Source: Pempheris klunzingeri (taxonomy: Eukaryota; Chordata; Actinopteri; Acropomatiformes; Pempheridae). From it: a stretch of DNA of 64,000 bases. Location: positions 3,237,506-3,301,505 of the forward strand of contig NC_092027.1 of assembly GCF_042242105.1 (NCBI RefSeq). The letters run 5' to 3'. The notes under the pieces are model-generated. The model searched no databases, was not told the DNA's origin, and was given only the letters and a program-made list of their open reading frames with translations. Below, piece after piece: positions 21,901-33,760 of this stretch (the stretch's first letter is position 1; each line of letters starts with the position of its first letter). Made by a program: the position numbers and the translations under genes.

Positions 21901-22383
21901 TGAACGATTCCTGACTGTTCACATAGAAATGCCCCATACAGTAATAAACTGCTGCATCTTCAGTCTGGACTCCACTGATGGTCAGAGTGAAGTCAGAGTT
22001 TGATCCACTGCCTGTAAAACGACCTGGAATTCCTGATGCCCGAGTGCTAGCACTGTGAATGAGCAGTTTGGGAGTTTCTCCATCTCTCTGTTGGTACCAG
22101 GATGAGGCGTGATTGCTGCTCCAAGTATAAACATCCCGACTGGTCTTACAGCTGATGGTGACGGAGCCTCCCACAGCAGAGCTCACTGCTCCAGGCTGAG
22201 TCACTGTGTACTGACCTCTGGACTCTGAGGGCACAGAGACAGAAACATAAAGCAGCGTCACGGTTTAGTCGGCTTCATTTCAGAGGGACGGATGTTGATG
22301 GAGGAGAGGAGTCTGATGCTCTGGACTTTACCTGTGAAGCAGCAGCAGAGGAGAGTCCAGATGAGGACGGAGGTCAGAGTCAT
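21901..22383 (-). CDS. Ig light-chain V segment V9 (family A, long CDR1)
   Basis: Leader 22332-22383, V exon 21901-22224. CDR1 [16 protein letters not shown]2 region HSASTRAS (as in V1), CDR3 [12 protein letters not shown]. The heptamer (21894-21900) is CACAGTA instead of CACAGTG; the critical CAC is kept. Nonamer 21873-21881. TATA-like 22464-22469, octamer-like 22502-22509. Nearest J group is J3. Confidence 0.92.
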
Positions 22384-22881
22384 GTTTGTGATGAGGAGGA
22401 TTTCTGTGGCTTCTGTTGTTGTGAAGGACGGCTGTCAGTCATCCAGTGTTCAACTCTCAGGACTATAAACTCTCCCAGAGCAGTGGAGCATGGTGCTGCT
22501 GATGCAAAGTGGCTCTCTATGGAAATGCTCCCACTGACCCCAACAGGGACTTCAGGATCAGTCAATTCATCAGTCTATTGATTAGAAGTTATTGAACACC
22601 AGTTTTGTAGGATGTTGGCTCTGTGCTTGTGGAGGATTTTTAAAGACGTTTTTGTTTAAATTAATTTTGAGGGAAAATTTATCTAAGTTCCCTTTAAAAT
22701 ATGTGTGTATGAAATAAAAATATACAATCTATAAACCGGTGGCTCTGTGTTTTTTAATCTGACAATATTCTACAATGACAAACTATTTTTGGGGAGGTTG
22801 TTTGTGTCAGAGTCAGAGAGCCGTGTCTCTTCTACACTGAGAGGTTTTTGTACGGCGGCTCAATGACTTTGTATCACTGTG

Positions 22882-22919
22882 GTGGACTTTTGGTGGAGGA
22901 ACCAGACTGGATGTTGGAA
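22882..22919 (+). CDS. J segment J3a
   Basis: [12 protein letters not shown]. Nonamer 22843-22851, heptamer 22875-22881, donor at 22920. The spacer from the V9 octamer (22510-22842) holds no gene. Confidence 0.92.
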
Positions 22920-23261
22920 GTAAGTCAAATGCATTTTTTTATTTTGGCTGTTTTATTATTATCATGAATTATATTCAACACTGTAGGAAAAAACTAGTGT
23001 TCAGTTGCTCAATGAATAATTTTCTGTCAGAGACAAAGTTCACTTCAGAAACAGAAATCAATCAAAAAGTCATTGTAACAAAAAGAATATTGAGTCAGTT
23101 GATGAATCATTGTTTTGATTGATTGTGTTGTTTCATGCTTTAATGGTAGAACTGCATGCTGAGGGCTTGTAGGTTTAGTTCAGTCTGTCAGAGTCAGAGA
23201 GCCGTGTCTCTTTACACTGAGAGGTTTTTGTACGGCGGCTCAATGACTTTGTATCACTGTG

Positions 23262-23302
23262 GTGGACGTTCGGTGGAGGAACCAGACTGGATGTTACTCA
23301 AA
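23262..23302 (+). CDS. J segment J3b (one codon longer)
   Basis: 41 nt instead of 38: [13 protein letters not shown], where GGA is replaced by ACT CAA, still in phase with the C exon. Nonamer 23223-23231, heptamer 23255-23261, donor at 23303. Confidence 0.9.
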
Positions 23303-23620
23303 GTAAGTCAAATGCTTGGGATTCGTTTTATTTCAGGAGTTATTGTTCTTTTCATTCCCTTCATAATCACCATGAATAGTTGGTTTTCCATAATGATGAT
23401 TATTTTTGTTGAAATATTTTGTGCTTGGAGACAAAGTTAATGTCGACAGAGAGATTTATAAAAACTTGTTCCAGTGAATTTAAAACATTAAGCCTGGAGG
23501 TAAATCATTATCTCCAACCTTCATGGTGTTTGTAGGTTTAGTTCAGACAAAGTCAGAGAGCCGTGTCTCTTTACACTGAGAGGTTTTTGTACAGCGGCTC
23601 AATGACTTTGTATCACTGTG

Positions 23621-23658
23621 GTGGACGTTCGGTGGAGGAACCAGACTGGATGTTGGAA
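23621..23658 (+). CDS. J segment J3c
   Basis: [12 protein letters not shown], not the Cys-bearing version found third in groups 1 and 2. The spacer begins ACAGCG rather than ACGGCG. Nonamer 23582-23590, heptamer 23614-23620, donor at 23659. Confidence 0.92.
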
Positions 23659-24516
23659 GTAAGTTTCTGCACAAATACTGAACTAAATTTCCTAAAGTCG
23701 TATTCTAAATTCAGTTTTTGTAGGTTTGAGGCAGATAAAAATATCTTGTTTTAATTTTAAGACTTTTAGTATCCATGTTGTGATCTGTCCTGCTTTATCA
23801 TGGAGGCTGACTCGGAGCAGCTTTACTGAACATTTCTTCAAACATTCCTGTCAAACTGAAATTCAAACAGTGTAGAAAGTGTTGAAGCCATAAAATGTTC
23901 ATATTAGTGTGAAAATGTTTTGGTCAGTTTTAGTTTATCTTCCAAATCATTACTTACTGTTGCTGCAATGTGCTGAAATTCACTTTCTTCCAGTAAAATT
24001 GAACAGCATGAAGATAAAGACGGGTATCTGATAATGTGCAAAATCTCTGATCCCTTCGTTGTGTCATAAATCGGTTCAAATGGTGAAAATCTGTTCAGTT
24101 TGGTGATGATGACTGAAATCCACATGAAGAACGTTTGACTGTAGTCCGGTCATTTTCTGTATCTTTCATGTTTCCACTAAATACTTTAAAGTCATTTATA
24201 ATAAAGGTTTTAAATGATTTTGTTGGCAAAGGTTTAAAACGAGGTCCAACTTTGACATTTTATCTGCAGTGTAGTTTGAGGTGTTTCAGGTCTTTTCTGG
24301 ATGATGATTCTCTCTGTGCTGATGTGCATGAGAGGCTTCATGAAGGGAAGTGAAACAATGTGTGAGTGAGTGAGTGACTGGTGGAGCAGAAAAACCACCT
24401 GACAGAAACTCCTTAAAGGACAAAATCAGCTCTCTCACAGTGAAGGTGTCCAAGTGTGTGGTGGTTGATTGACAGCTGTGTGGTCCCCGTCCTCTAAGCT
24501 GATTGGTGTCTCCTAG
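23659..24516 (+). other. J3-C3 intron
   Basis: 858 bp. E-box 24473-24478 followed by TGTGGT. It differs from intron 1 by scattered substitutions, for example TAAATCGGTTC near 24070. No gene. Confidence 0.6.
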
Positions 24517-24842
24517 GTGATGTCCGTCCCACCCTGACGGTGCTGCCCCCCTCCGGTGAGGAGCTGGAGAAGGGGAAGGCTACGCTGATGTGTCTGGCCA
24601 ACAAGGGCTTCCCCTCAGGCTGGAGTCTGGCCTGGAAGGTGGAGGGCAGCAGCAGCTTCAGCTGGGAGGAGAGCAGGAGCCCCGGGGTGCTGGAGAAGGA
24701 CGGCCGCTACAGCTGGAGCAGCACCCTGAGGCTCCCTGCTGACCAGTGGAAGAAGGTGGGCTCTGTGACCTGTGAGGCCACCCAGGGCTCCCAGTCTAAA
24801 GTCTCAGAGACACTGATGAGGAACCAGTGTCCCCAGTCCTGA
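24517..24842 (+). CDS. Ig light-chain constant exon C3
   Basis: Intact. The only copy with KVEGSSS in place of KVDGSSS; carries QSKVSETL. Ends NQCPQS. Poly(A) signal at 24989-24994. Confidence 0.95.
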
Positions 24843-25004
24843 GCTGACCCACTGAGACTCTGCTCTGGTTTTACTCTGCTACTGCTCTCAGTCTGACCTC
24901 TGATACACTGTCTTTTTTCTCTCTGTAAATGCTTCAGTATAATTCTCACTTGCTTTATTGTTGACTGATACAGTTGATCATTCAAAACAATAAAAGTCTC
25001 ATAA

Positions 25005-25997
25005 AACATTGGCTTCCATTCATGACAGTGATGGATCTTTTTCTTTGCCGTATGTTTCATATTAGGAACATTTGTTAGAATAAAGTATGAGGCCACAACT
25101 TTTCTAGTCACTTCTTGATACTTCGTAGTTGTTGCAGGTTTGTTTGTTACGACTGAAAATTGGTAACAATCCTCATAATGATTAAAATATTTCAATGGAA
25201 AACCAACAAATGACTTCATATCACTGAAATCTGCTCCTGATGATGCATTTGTTGTTGGGACTTCATTTGTATGTGATAGTGATAGAAAGTTGGTGATAAA
25301 TAAAAAGCAGAGTATCATCAGCATAAAGTGAGATTTTAATGTCAGTAATATTTAAATGCAAGAGTTAATGATTGAACACAAGGCTTAATGACAGACAGGA
25401 TGATGGTCTCTGTATGTAGAAGAGAAAGGAGAACTATTGATCAGCTGTGCCCATGTTTGTTAATAAAAGAATAAAGGCTGAAATGTCGCTGCCTTGATAA
25501 TTACAATCCATCCATTAAATCTACAGTGAGTGGGTTTATCTCAGGGTCAGATCAGTAGTATTTTATTATGTAGACGTCACCTCTGAAAGCTGAGTCAGTG
25601 CAGCCTAACAGTGTCTCTGTTTAGCTGTGGTGTCCTACAGCAGGAAGGTGCTGATGTGAGAGGATGAAAGGAGGCCATTTTACAGCAGTCGTACAGGAGT
25701 CTGTGCCACATGGTGTCCTGTCTTTGATTCAAAAGCACGGCTGTGATTTGGTCTAAAAAAGTGCCAGATATGAGGCTTTAGTTGCTTACAAAGAAAAAGA
25801 AGATGTAAGCGCTTCATTAAGGAAAGTCTTGTGGAAATAGAGGTGTTTGTGTTTAAAAACTATTAGAGCATCATTTTATTGCTCTACAATGAAGGCCAAG
25901 TCAGTTTTGTGTGAGTGACTCAGTGAAGTGTATCAGTCTCTGCAGCAGCTTCCAGCTGCAGCAGTCAGTTCAGTTTCTGTTCAGTCTGACTGAGGGA
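25005..25997. repeat. Spacer block P, copy 5 (C3 to V10)
   Basis: Full-length copy. A small indel near 25016 puts the minus-strand frame in register with the antisense of C3, giving an artificial 205-codon frame (24707-25324). No gene. Confidence 0.65.
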
Positions 25998-26025
25998 GGT
26001 TTTTGTACGACGCTTTTTCACTGTG

Positions 26026-26508
26026 TGAACGAATGCTGACTGTTCACATAGAAGAACCCCATACAGTAATAAACTGCTGCATCTTCAGTCTGGACTCCAC
26101 TGATGGTCAGAGTGAAGTCAGAGTTTGATCCACTGCCTGTAAAACGACCTGGAGTTCCTGATGCTCGAGTGCTAGCAGGGTAAATAAGCAGTTTAGGAGT
26201 TTCTCCATTTCTCTGTTGGTACCAGGCTAAGGCGTGATTGCTGCTCCAAGTATGAACATCCCGACTGGTCTTACAGCTGATGGTGACGGAGCCTCCCACA
26301 GCAGAGCTCACTGCTCCAGGCTGAGTCGCTGTGTACTGACCTCTGGACTCTGAGGGCACAGAGACAGAAACATAAAGCAGCGTCACGGTTTAGTCGGCTT
26401 CATTTCAGAGGGACGGATGTTGGTAGAGGAGAGGAGTCTGATGCTCTGGACTTTACCTGTGAAGCAGCAGCAGAGGAGAGTCCAGATGAGGACGGAGGTC
26501 AGAGTCAT
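26026..26508 (-). CDS. Ig light-chain V segment V10 (family A, long CDR1)
   Basis: Leader 26457-26508, V exon 26026-26349. CDR1 [13 protein letters not shown] is identical to V8, but the CDR2 region (YPASTRAS) and the CDR3 start ([12 protein letters not shown]) differ. WYQQRNGE replaces WYQQRDGE. Heptamer 26019-26025, nonamer 25998-26006; TATA-like 26589-26594, octamer-like 26627-26634. Confidence 0.92.
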
Positions 26509-26994
26509 GTTTGTGATGAGGAGGATTTCTGTGGCTTCTGTTGTTGTGAAGGACGGCTGTCAGTCATCCAGTGTTCAACTCTCAGGACTATAAACTCTCC
26601 CAGAGCAGTGGAGCATGGTGCTGCTGATGCAAAGTGGCTCTCTATGGAAATGCTCCCACTGACCCCAACAGGGACTTCAGGATCAGTCAATTCATCAGTC
26701 TATTGATTAGAAGTTATTTAACACCAGTTTTGTAGGATGTTGGCTCTGTGTTTGTGGAGGATTTTTAAAACCATTTTTGTTCATAGAAAATGCATCTAAG
26801 TTCCCTTTAAAATATGTGTGTATGAAATAAAAATATACAATCTATAAACCGGTGGCTCTGTGTTTTTTAATCTGACAATATTCTACAATGACAAACTATT
26901 TTTGGGGAGGTTGTTTGTGTCAGAGTCAGAGAGCCGTGTCTCTTCTACACTGAGAGGTTTTTGTACGGCGGCTCAATGACTTTGTATCACTGTG

Positions 26995-27032
26995 GTGGAC
27001 TTTTGGTGGAGGAACCAGACTGGATGTTGGAA
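26995..27032 (+). CDS. J segment J4a
   Basis: [12 protein letters not shown]. Nonamer 26956-26964, heptamer 26988-26994, donor at 27033. The spacer 26635-26955 before it holds nothing else. Confidence 0.92.
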
Positions 27033-27374
27033 GTAAGTCAAATGCATTTTTTTATTTTGGCTGTTTTATTATCATTATGAATTATATTCAACACTGTAGG
27101 AAAAAACTGGTGTTCAGTTGCTCAATGAATAATTTTCTGTCAGAGACAAAGTTCACTTCAGAAACAGAAATCAATCAAAAAGTCGTTGTAACAAAAAGAA
27201 TATTGAGTCAGTTGACAAATCATTGTTTTGATTGATTGTGTTGTTTCATGCTTTAATGGTAGAACTGCATGCTGAGGGCTTGTAGGTTTAGTTCAGTCTG
27301 TCAGAGTCAGAGAGCCGTGTCTCTTTACACTGAGAGGTTTTTGTACGGCGGCTCAATGACTTTGTATCACTGTG

Positions 27375-27415
27375 GTACACGTTCGGTGGAGGAACCAGAC
27401 TGGATATTACTCAAA
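27375..27415 (+). CDS. J segment J4b (one codon longer)
   Basis: [13 protein letters not shown], combining the Tyr start of J2b with the extra-codon end of J3b. Nonamer 27336-27344, heptamer 27368-27374, donor at 27416. Confidence 0.9.
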
Positions 27416-27752
27416 GTAAGTCAAATGCTTGGGATTCGTTTTATTTCAGGAGTTATTGTTCTTTTCATTCCCTTCATAATCACCATGAATAGTTGGTTTT
27501 CCATAATGATGATTATTTTTGTTCAAATATTTTGTGCTTGGAGACAAAGTTAATGTTGGCAGAGAGATTTATAAAAACTCGTTCCAGTGAATTTAAAACA
27601 TTAAGCCTGGAGGTAAATCATTATCTCCAACCTTCATGGTCAAGCCGCATGTTTTGCGTGTTTGTAGGTTTAGTTCAGACAAAGTCAGAGAGCCGTGTCT
27701 CTTTACACTGAGAGGTTTTTGTACAGCGGCTCAATGACTTTGTATCACTGTG

Positions 27753-27790
27753 GTGGACTTTTGGTGGAGGAACCAGACTGGATGTTGGAA
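27753..27790 (+). CDS. J segment J4c
   Basis: [12 protein letters not shown] with ACT TTT codons like the first J of a group, and the ACAGCG spacer variant. Nonamer 27714-27722, heptamer 27746-27752, donor at 27791. Confidence 0.92.
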
Positions 27791-28648
27791 GTAAGTTTCT
27801 GCACAAATACTAAACTAAATTTCCTAAAGTCGTATTCTAAATTCAGTTTTTGTACTTTTGAGGCAGATAAAAATATCTTGTTTTAATTTTAAGACTTTTA
27901 GTATCCATGTTGTGATCTGTCCTGCTTTATCATGGAGGCTGACTCGGAGCAGCTTTACTGAACATTTCTTCAAACATTCCTGTCAAACTGAAATTCAAAC
28001 AGTGTAGAAAGTGTTGAAGCCATAAAATGTTCATATTAGTGTGAAAATGTTTTGGTCAGTTTTAGTTTATCTTCCACATCATTACTTACTGTTGCTGCAA
28101 TGTGCTGAAATTCACTTTCTTCCAGTAAAATTGAACAGCATGAAGATAAAGACGGGTATCTGATAATGTGCAAAATCTCTGATCCCTTCGTTGTGTCATA
28201 TATTGTTTCAAATGGTGAAAATCTGTTCAGTTTGGTGATGATGACTGAAATCCACATGAAGAACGTTTGACTGTAGTCCGGTCATTTTCTGTATCTTTCA
28301 TGTTTCCACTAAATACTTTAAAGTCATTTATAATCAAGGTTTTAAATGATTTTGATGGCAAAGGTTTAAAATGAGGTCCAACGTTGACATTTTATCTGCA
28401 GTGTAGTTTGAGGTGTTTCAGGTCTTTTCTGGATGATGATTCTCTCTGTGCTGATGTGCATGAGAGGCTTCATAAAGGGAAGTGAAACAATGTGTGAGTG
28501 AGTGAGTAACTGGTGGAGCAGAAAAACCACCTGACAGAAACTCCTTAAAGGACAAAATCAGCTCTCTCACAGTGAAGGTGTCCAAGTGTGTGGTGGTTGA
28601 TTGACAGCTGTGTGGTCCCCGTCCTCTAATCTGATTGGTGTCTCCTAG
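27791..28648 (+). other. J4-C4 intron
   Basis: 858 bp. E-box 28605-28610 followed by TGTGGT. No gene. Confidence 0.6.
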
Positions 28649-28974
28649 GTGATGTCCGTCCCACCCTGACGGTGCTGCCCCCCTCCGGTGAGGAGCTGGA
28701 GAAGGGGAAGGCCACGCTCATGTGTCTGGCCAACAAGGGCTTCCCCTCAGGCTGGAGTCTGGCCTGGAAGGTGGACGGCAGCAGCAGCTTCAGCTGGGAG
28801 GAGAGCAGGAGCCCCGGGGTGCTGGAGAAGGACGGCCGCTACAGCTGGAGCAGCACCCTGAGGCTCCCTGCTGACCAGTGGAAGAAGGTGGGCTCTGTGA
28901 CCTGTGAGGCCACCCAGGGCTCCCAGTCTAAAGTCTCAGAGACACTGATGAGGAACCAGTGTCCCCAGTCCTGA
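28649..28974 (+). CDS. Ig light-chain constant exon C4
   Basis: Intact, [16 protein letters not shown] and QSKVSETL. The predicted protein appears the same as C6 over the whole exon. Poly(A) signal at 29117-29122; the 3' UTR has lost a few bases near 29038 relative to C1. Confidence 0.95.
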
Positions 28975-29132
28975 GCTGACCCACTGGGACTCTGCTCTGG
29001 TTTTACTCTGCTACTGCTCTCAGTCTGACCTCTGATAGTCTTTTTTCTCTCTGTAAATGCTTCAGTATAATTCTCACTTGCTTTATTGTTGACTGATACA
29101 GTTGATCATTCAAAACAATAAAAGTCTCATAA

Positions 29133-29926
29133 AACATTGGTTTCCATTCATGACAGTGATGGATCTTTTTCTTTGCTGTATGTTTCATTTTAGGAACATT
29201 TGTTAGAATTAAGCACAAGACCACAATCTTTCTAGTCACTTCTTGATACTTCGTAGTTGTTGCAGGTTTGTTTGTTACGACTGAAAATTGGTAACAATCC
29301 TTATAATGATTAAAATATTTCAATGGAAAACCAACAAATGACTTCATATCACTGAAATCTGCTCCTGATGATGCATTTGTTGTTGGGACTTCATTTGTAT
29401 GTAATAGTGATAGAAAGTTGGTGATAAATAAAAAGCAGAGTATCATCAGCATAAAGTGAGATTTTAATGTCAGTAATATTTAAATGAAAGAGTTAATGAT
29501 TGAACACAAGGCTTAATGACAGAGAGGATGATGGTCTCTGTATGTAGAAGAGAAAGGAGAACTATTGATCAGCTGTGCCCATGTTTGTTAATTAAATGAT
29601 AAAAGCTGAAGTGTCGCTGCCTTAATAATTACAATCCATCCATTAAATCTACAGTGAGTGGCTTTATCCATGGTTTATCTAAAAAAAAGTGCCAGATATG
29701 AGGCTATGAGTTGCTTACAAAGAAAAAGAAGGTGTAAGCGCTTCATTAAGAAAAGTCTTGTGGAAATAGAGGTATTTGTGTTTAAAAACTATCAGAGCAT
29801 CATTTTATTGCTCTACAATGAAGGCCAAGTCAGTTTTGTGTGAGTGACTCAGTGAAGTGTATCAGTCTCTGCAGCAGCTTCCAGCTGCAGCAGTCAGTTC
29901 AGTTTCTGTTCAGTCTGACTGAGGGA
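29133..29926. repeat. Spacer block P, copy 6 (C4 to V11), shortened
   Basis: About 200 bp shorter than copy 1. After GAGTGGCTTTATCCATGG it skips to AAAGTGCCAGATATG, losing the segment around 360-560 of copy 1. Copies 7 and 8 share this exact loss. No gene. Confidence 0.65.
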
Positions 29927-29954
29927 GGTTTTTGTACGACGCTTTTTCACTGTG

Positions 29955-30425
29955 TGAACGAATACTGACTGTTCACATAGAATTCCCCCATACAGTAATA
30001 AACTGCTGCATCTTCAGTCTGGACTCCACTGATGGTCAGAGTGAAGTCAGAGTTTGATCCACTGCCTGTAAAACGACCTGGAATCCCTGATGCTCGAGTG
30101 CTAATAATGTAAATGAGCAGTTTAGGAGTTTCTCCATCTCTCTGTTGGTACCAGGATAAATAGTTCCCACTAACATCCCGACTGGTCTTACAGCTGATGG
30201 TGACGGAGCCTCCCACAGCAGAGCTCACTGCTCCAGGCTGAGTCGCTGTGTACTGACCTCTGGACTCTGAGGGCACAGAGACAGAAACATAAAGCAGCGT
30301 CACGGTTTAGTCGGCTTCATTTCAGAGGGACGGATGTTGATGGAGGAGAGGAGTCTGATGCTCTGGACTTTACCTGTGAAGCAGCAGCAGAGGAGAGTCC
30401 AGATGAGGACGGAGGTCAGAGTCAT
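29955..30425 (-). CDS. Ig light-chain V segment V11 (family A)
   Basis: Leader 30374-30425, V exon 29955-30266. CDR1 [12 protein letters not shown]2 region [11 protein letters not shown]3 [12 protein letters not shown]. Heptamer 29948-29954, nonamer 29927-29935; TATA-like 30506-30511, octamer-like 30544-30551. It has no J group of its own: V12 follows after a shortened Q-R spacer. Confidence 0.92.
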
Positions 30426-30551
30426 GTTTGTGATGAGGAGGATTTCTGTGGCTTCTGTTGTTGTGAAGGACGGCTGTCAGTCATCCAGTGCTCAACTCTC
30501 AGGACTATAAACTCTCCCAGAGCAGTGGAGCATGGTGCTGCTGATGCAAAG

Positions 30552-31856
30552 TGGCCCTCTATGGAAATGCTCCCACTGACCCCGACAGGGACATGGATTA
30601 CTCTGATGATGCTGTTTATCAATGGATCAATCGGTTTATCAGAGTATTGATTAGTTTTAAATATAAATTGTGAACGAATTTAACTTTATTCTTCAAGACA
30701 ACTTTATTTTCTAAATGTGTCTTATCTTATTCTGTTACTAGAGAAAAACACATCAGATTAAAGTCTGTGATTCTTTGAGGAAATGTTGAAATCAGAGACG
30801 AGTTTTTGTGACTTTGTTTATGTTTCAGTAGAAATAAATTTTTCTGCTGTTAACTATAAATTAATATAATTATAGTGATTCTTGAATGAGTCACATTATG
30901 TCCTCAAACCGACTGAACTCTTCACTTAAACATTTTGCTGAACTGAAAATCAAACTTTAACAGTTTTCAGATAAACTTGTCTCAGAGGTTTCACCTGATG
31001 TTTCTCAAAGATTTGAATCTTTCACACACTGTGTGTCACAAATGAACATCTTAAAACATTACCGTCACATTTAACCACCGAGCTGTGTGAGCGGGTTTGA
31101 TTTGATGACTTTTTACATGTAATCCAACAAGGTTCACTTTAAACGAGTAAAACAAACAGATCTTGTTGGTCTTTTCTGTAGTTTAGAAGAAACCATTAAG
31201 GTATTGTGAAACAAAGAACACCTGACATTTTATCAGACCAGGTTATTTCATCATCTTTTCATGTCCAAACTCAGACGTAGCTTGGTGACTAAACAGTTTA
31301 ACTTTTTAACTTTAGTACTGAGACCTCACGGTCCAGCAGTGATGCCTGCCTGTTGCCATGGTTACTGAGCTCAGAGGAGGAAGTGAAACACCGAGCAGCG
31401 CTTTCATCCAAACTGTCCGGGTCTCTAAATTTCCTCCACGTGTCTCTCTGCAGCGGGTGGAGTCGTTTCTTTGCTTACTATGGGTTCATACATCTAAAGT
31501 AACATCTTGTGACTGGAGAGGTGGACAGGTGTTTCTCTGGGCCAGCATTGATGGTGAAGCTGATGCTGATCAGTGTCTTCATGTTTTCCTTGAACAGGTT
31601 ACAGTTGAGATCGCTGTGGCCCAGGATGAGGCTGGGATCAAAGGTCATGACCTAGACTGTCCCAGGTTGACACCTTTTGATTGATTGGCAGATCAGATAA
31701 GAACATGGGATAATAATGTGATGTGAATGGATGGTGATAAACTGTGATGGAGGAACTAATTTAATTTGCACAAAGATTTTCTGTCATTGATCTTGTTTTG
31801 ATTCATGTTTACTGGTGTTAAAGCAGCAGTGGTGAAATGTTCACTCTGCTTGATGA

Positions 31857-31896
<40 letters not shown>

Positions 31897-31979
31897 TTGA
31901 CTCAGTGAAGTGTATCAGTCTCTGCAGAAGCTTCCAGCTGCAGCAGTCAGTTCAGTTTCTGTTCAGTCTGACTGAGGGA
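30552..31979. repeat. Spacer V11 to V12: Q-R fusion with GT tract
   Basis: Same fusion as in 1430-2734. The C_B acceptor and GGGTGGAGTCG (to about 31465) run straight into TTTCTTTGCTTAC. A GT tract of 37 bp lies at 31859-31895. No gene. Confidence 0.75.
31859..31895 (+). repeat. (GT)n microsatellite left of V12
   Basis: About 18 GT units, followed by ATTGACTCAG rather than the AGTGACTCAG seen at most other copies. Confidence 0.95.
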
Positions 31980-32007
31980 GGTTTTTGTACGACGCTTTTT
32001 CACTGTG

Positions 32008-32481
32008 TGAACGAATTCTGACTGTTCACATAGAAATTCCCCAGACAGTAATAAACTGCTGCATCTTCAGTCTGGACTCCACTGATGGTCAGAGTGAAGT
32101 CAGAGTTTGATCCACTGCCTGTAACACGATCTGGAATCCCTGATTCTCGAGTGCTAGCAGCATATATGAGCAATTTTGGAGTTTCTCCATCTCTCTGTTG
32201 GTACCAGTGTAAATAGCTCCCACTATAAACATCCCGACTGGTCTTACAGCTGATGGTGACGGAGCCTCCCACAGCAGAGCTCACTGCTCCAGGCTGAGTC
32301 GCTGTGTACTGACCTCTGGACTCTGAGGGCACAGAGACAGAAACATAAAGCAGCGTCACGGTTTAGTCGGCTTCATTTCAGAGGGACGGATGTTGGTAGA
32401 GGAGAGGAGTCTGATGCTCTGGACTTTACCTGTGAAGCAGCAGCAGAGGAGAGTCCAGATGAGGACGGAGGTCAGAGTCAT
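32008..32481 (-). CDS. Ig light-chain V segment V12 (family A)
   Basis: Leader 32430-32481, V exon 32008-32322. CDR1 [13 protein letters not shown]2 region [11 protein letters not shown]3 [12 protein letters not shown]. Framework 3 reads PDRVTGSGS where all others have RFTGSGS. Heptamer 32001-32007, nonamer 31980-31988; TATA-like 32562-32567, octamer-like 32600-32607. Nearest J group is J5. Confidence 0.92.
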
Positions 32482-32967
32482 GTTTGTAATGAGGAGGATT
32501 TCTGTGGCTTCTGTTGTTGTGAAGGACGGCTGTCAGTCATCCAGTGTTCAACTCTCAGGACTATAAACTCTCCCAGAGCAGTGGAGCATGGTGCTGCTGA
32601 TGCAAAGTGGCTCTCTATGGAAATGCTCCCACTGACCCCAACAGGGACTTCAGGATCAGTCAATTCATCAGTCTATTGATTAGAAGTTATTGAACACCAG
32701 TTTTGTAGGATGTTGGCTCTGTGTTTGTGGAGGATTTTTAAAGCCATTTTTGTTCATAGAAAATGCATCTAAGTTCCCTTTAAAATATGTGTGTATGAAA
32801 TAAAAATATACAATCTATAAACCGGTGGCTCTGTGTTTTTTAAATTGACAATATTCTACAATGACAAACTATTTTTGGGGAGGTTGTTTGTGTCAGAGTC
32901 AGAGAGCCGTGTCTCTTCTACACTGAGAGGTTTTTGTACGGCGGCTCAATGACTTTGTATCACTGTG

Positions 32968-33005
32968 GTGGACTTTTGGTGGAGGAACCAGACTGGATAT
33001 TGGAG
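32968..33005 (+). CDS. J segment J5a
   Basis: [12 protein letters not shown]. The exon ends GGAG before GTAAGT, so the split codon becomes GGT (Gly) instead of AGT (Ser) when spliced to C. Nonamer 32929-32937, heptamer 32961-32967, donor at 33006. Confidence 0.9.
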
Positions 33006-33347
33006 GTAAGTCAAATGCATTTTTTTATTTTGGCTGTTTTATTATTATCATGAATTATATTCAACACTGTAGGAAAAAACTGGTGTTCAGTTGCTCAATG
33101 AATAATTTTCTGTCAGAGACAAAGTTCACTTCAGAAACAGAAATCAATCAAAAAGTCGTTGTAACAAAAAGAATATTGAGACAGTTGATGAATCATTGTT
33201 TTGATTGATTGTGTTGTTTCATGCTTTAATGGTAGAACTGCATGCTGAGGGCTTGTAGGTTTAGTTCAGTCTGTCAGAGTCAGAGAGCCGTGTCTCTTTA
33301 CACTGAGAGGTTTTTGTACGGCGGCTCAATGACTTTGTATCACTGTG

Positions 33348-33385
33348 GTACACGTTCGGTGGAGGAACCAGACTGGATATTGGAA
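33348..33385 (+). CDS. J segment J5b
   Basis: [12 protein letters not shown], as J2b. Nonamer 33309-33317, heptamer 33341-33347, donor at 33386. Confidence 0.92.
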
Positions 33386-33722
33386 GTAAGTCAAATGCTT
33401 GGGATTCGTTTTATTTCAGGAGTTATTGTTCTTTTCATTCCCTTCATAATCACCATGAATAGTTGGTTTTCCATAATGATGATTATTTTTGTTGAAATAT
33501 TTTGTGCTTGGAGACAAAGTTAATGTCGACAGAGAGATTTATAAAAGCTTGTTCCAGTGAATTTAAAACATTAAGCCTGGAGGTAAATCATTATCTCCAA
33601 CCTTCATGGTCAAGCCGCATGTTTTGCGTGTTTGTAGGTTTAGTTCAGACAAAGTCAGAGAGCCGTGTCTCTTTACACTGAGAGGTTTTTGTACGGCGGT
33701 TCAATGACTTTGTATCACTGTG

Positions 33723-33760
33723 GTGGACGTTCGGTGGAGGAACCAGACTGGATGTTGGAA
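33723..33760 (+). CDS. J segment J5c
   Basis: [12 protein letters not shown]. The spacer has the GGTTCAATG variant shared with J1c, J2c and J6c. Nonamer 33684-33692, heptamer 33716-33722, donor at 33761. Confidence 0.92.

Noticed and set aside
24707-25324. 205-codon minus-strand frame, also 40473-41090
   Set aside because: Half of it is the antisense of the C exon, joined to the block P frame by a small indel.
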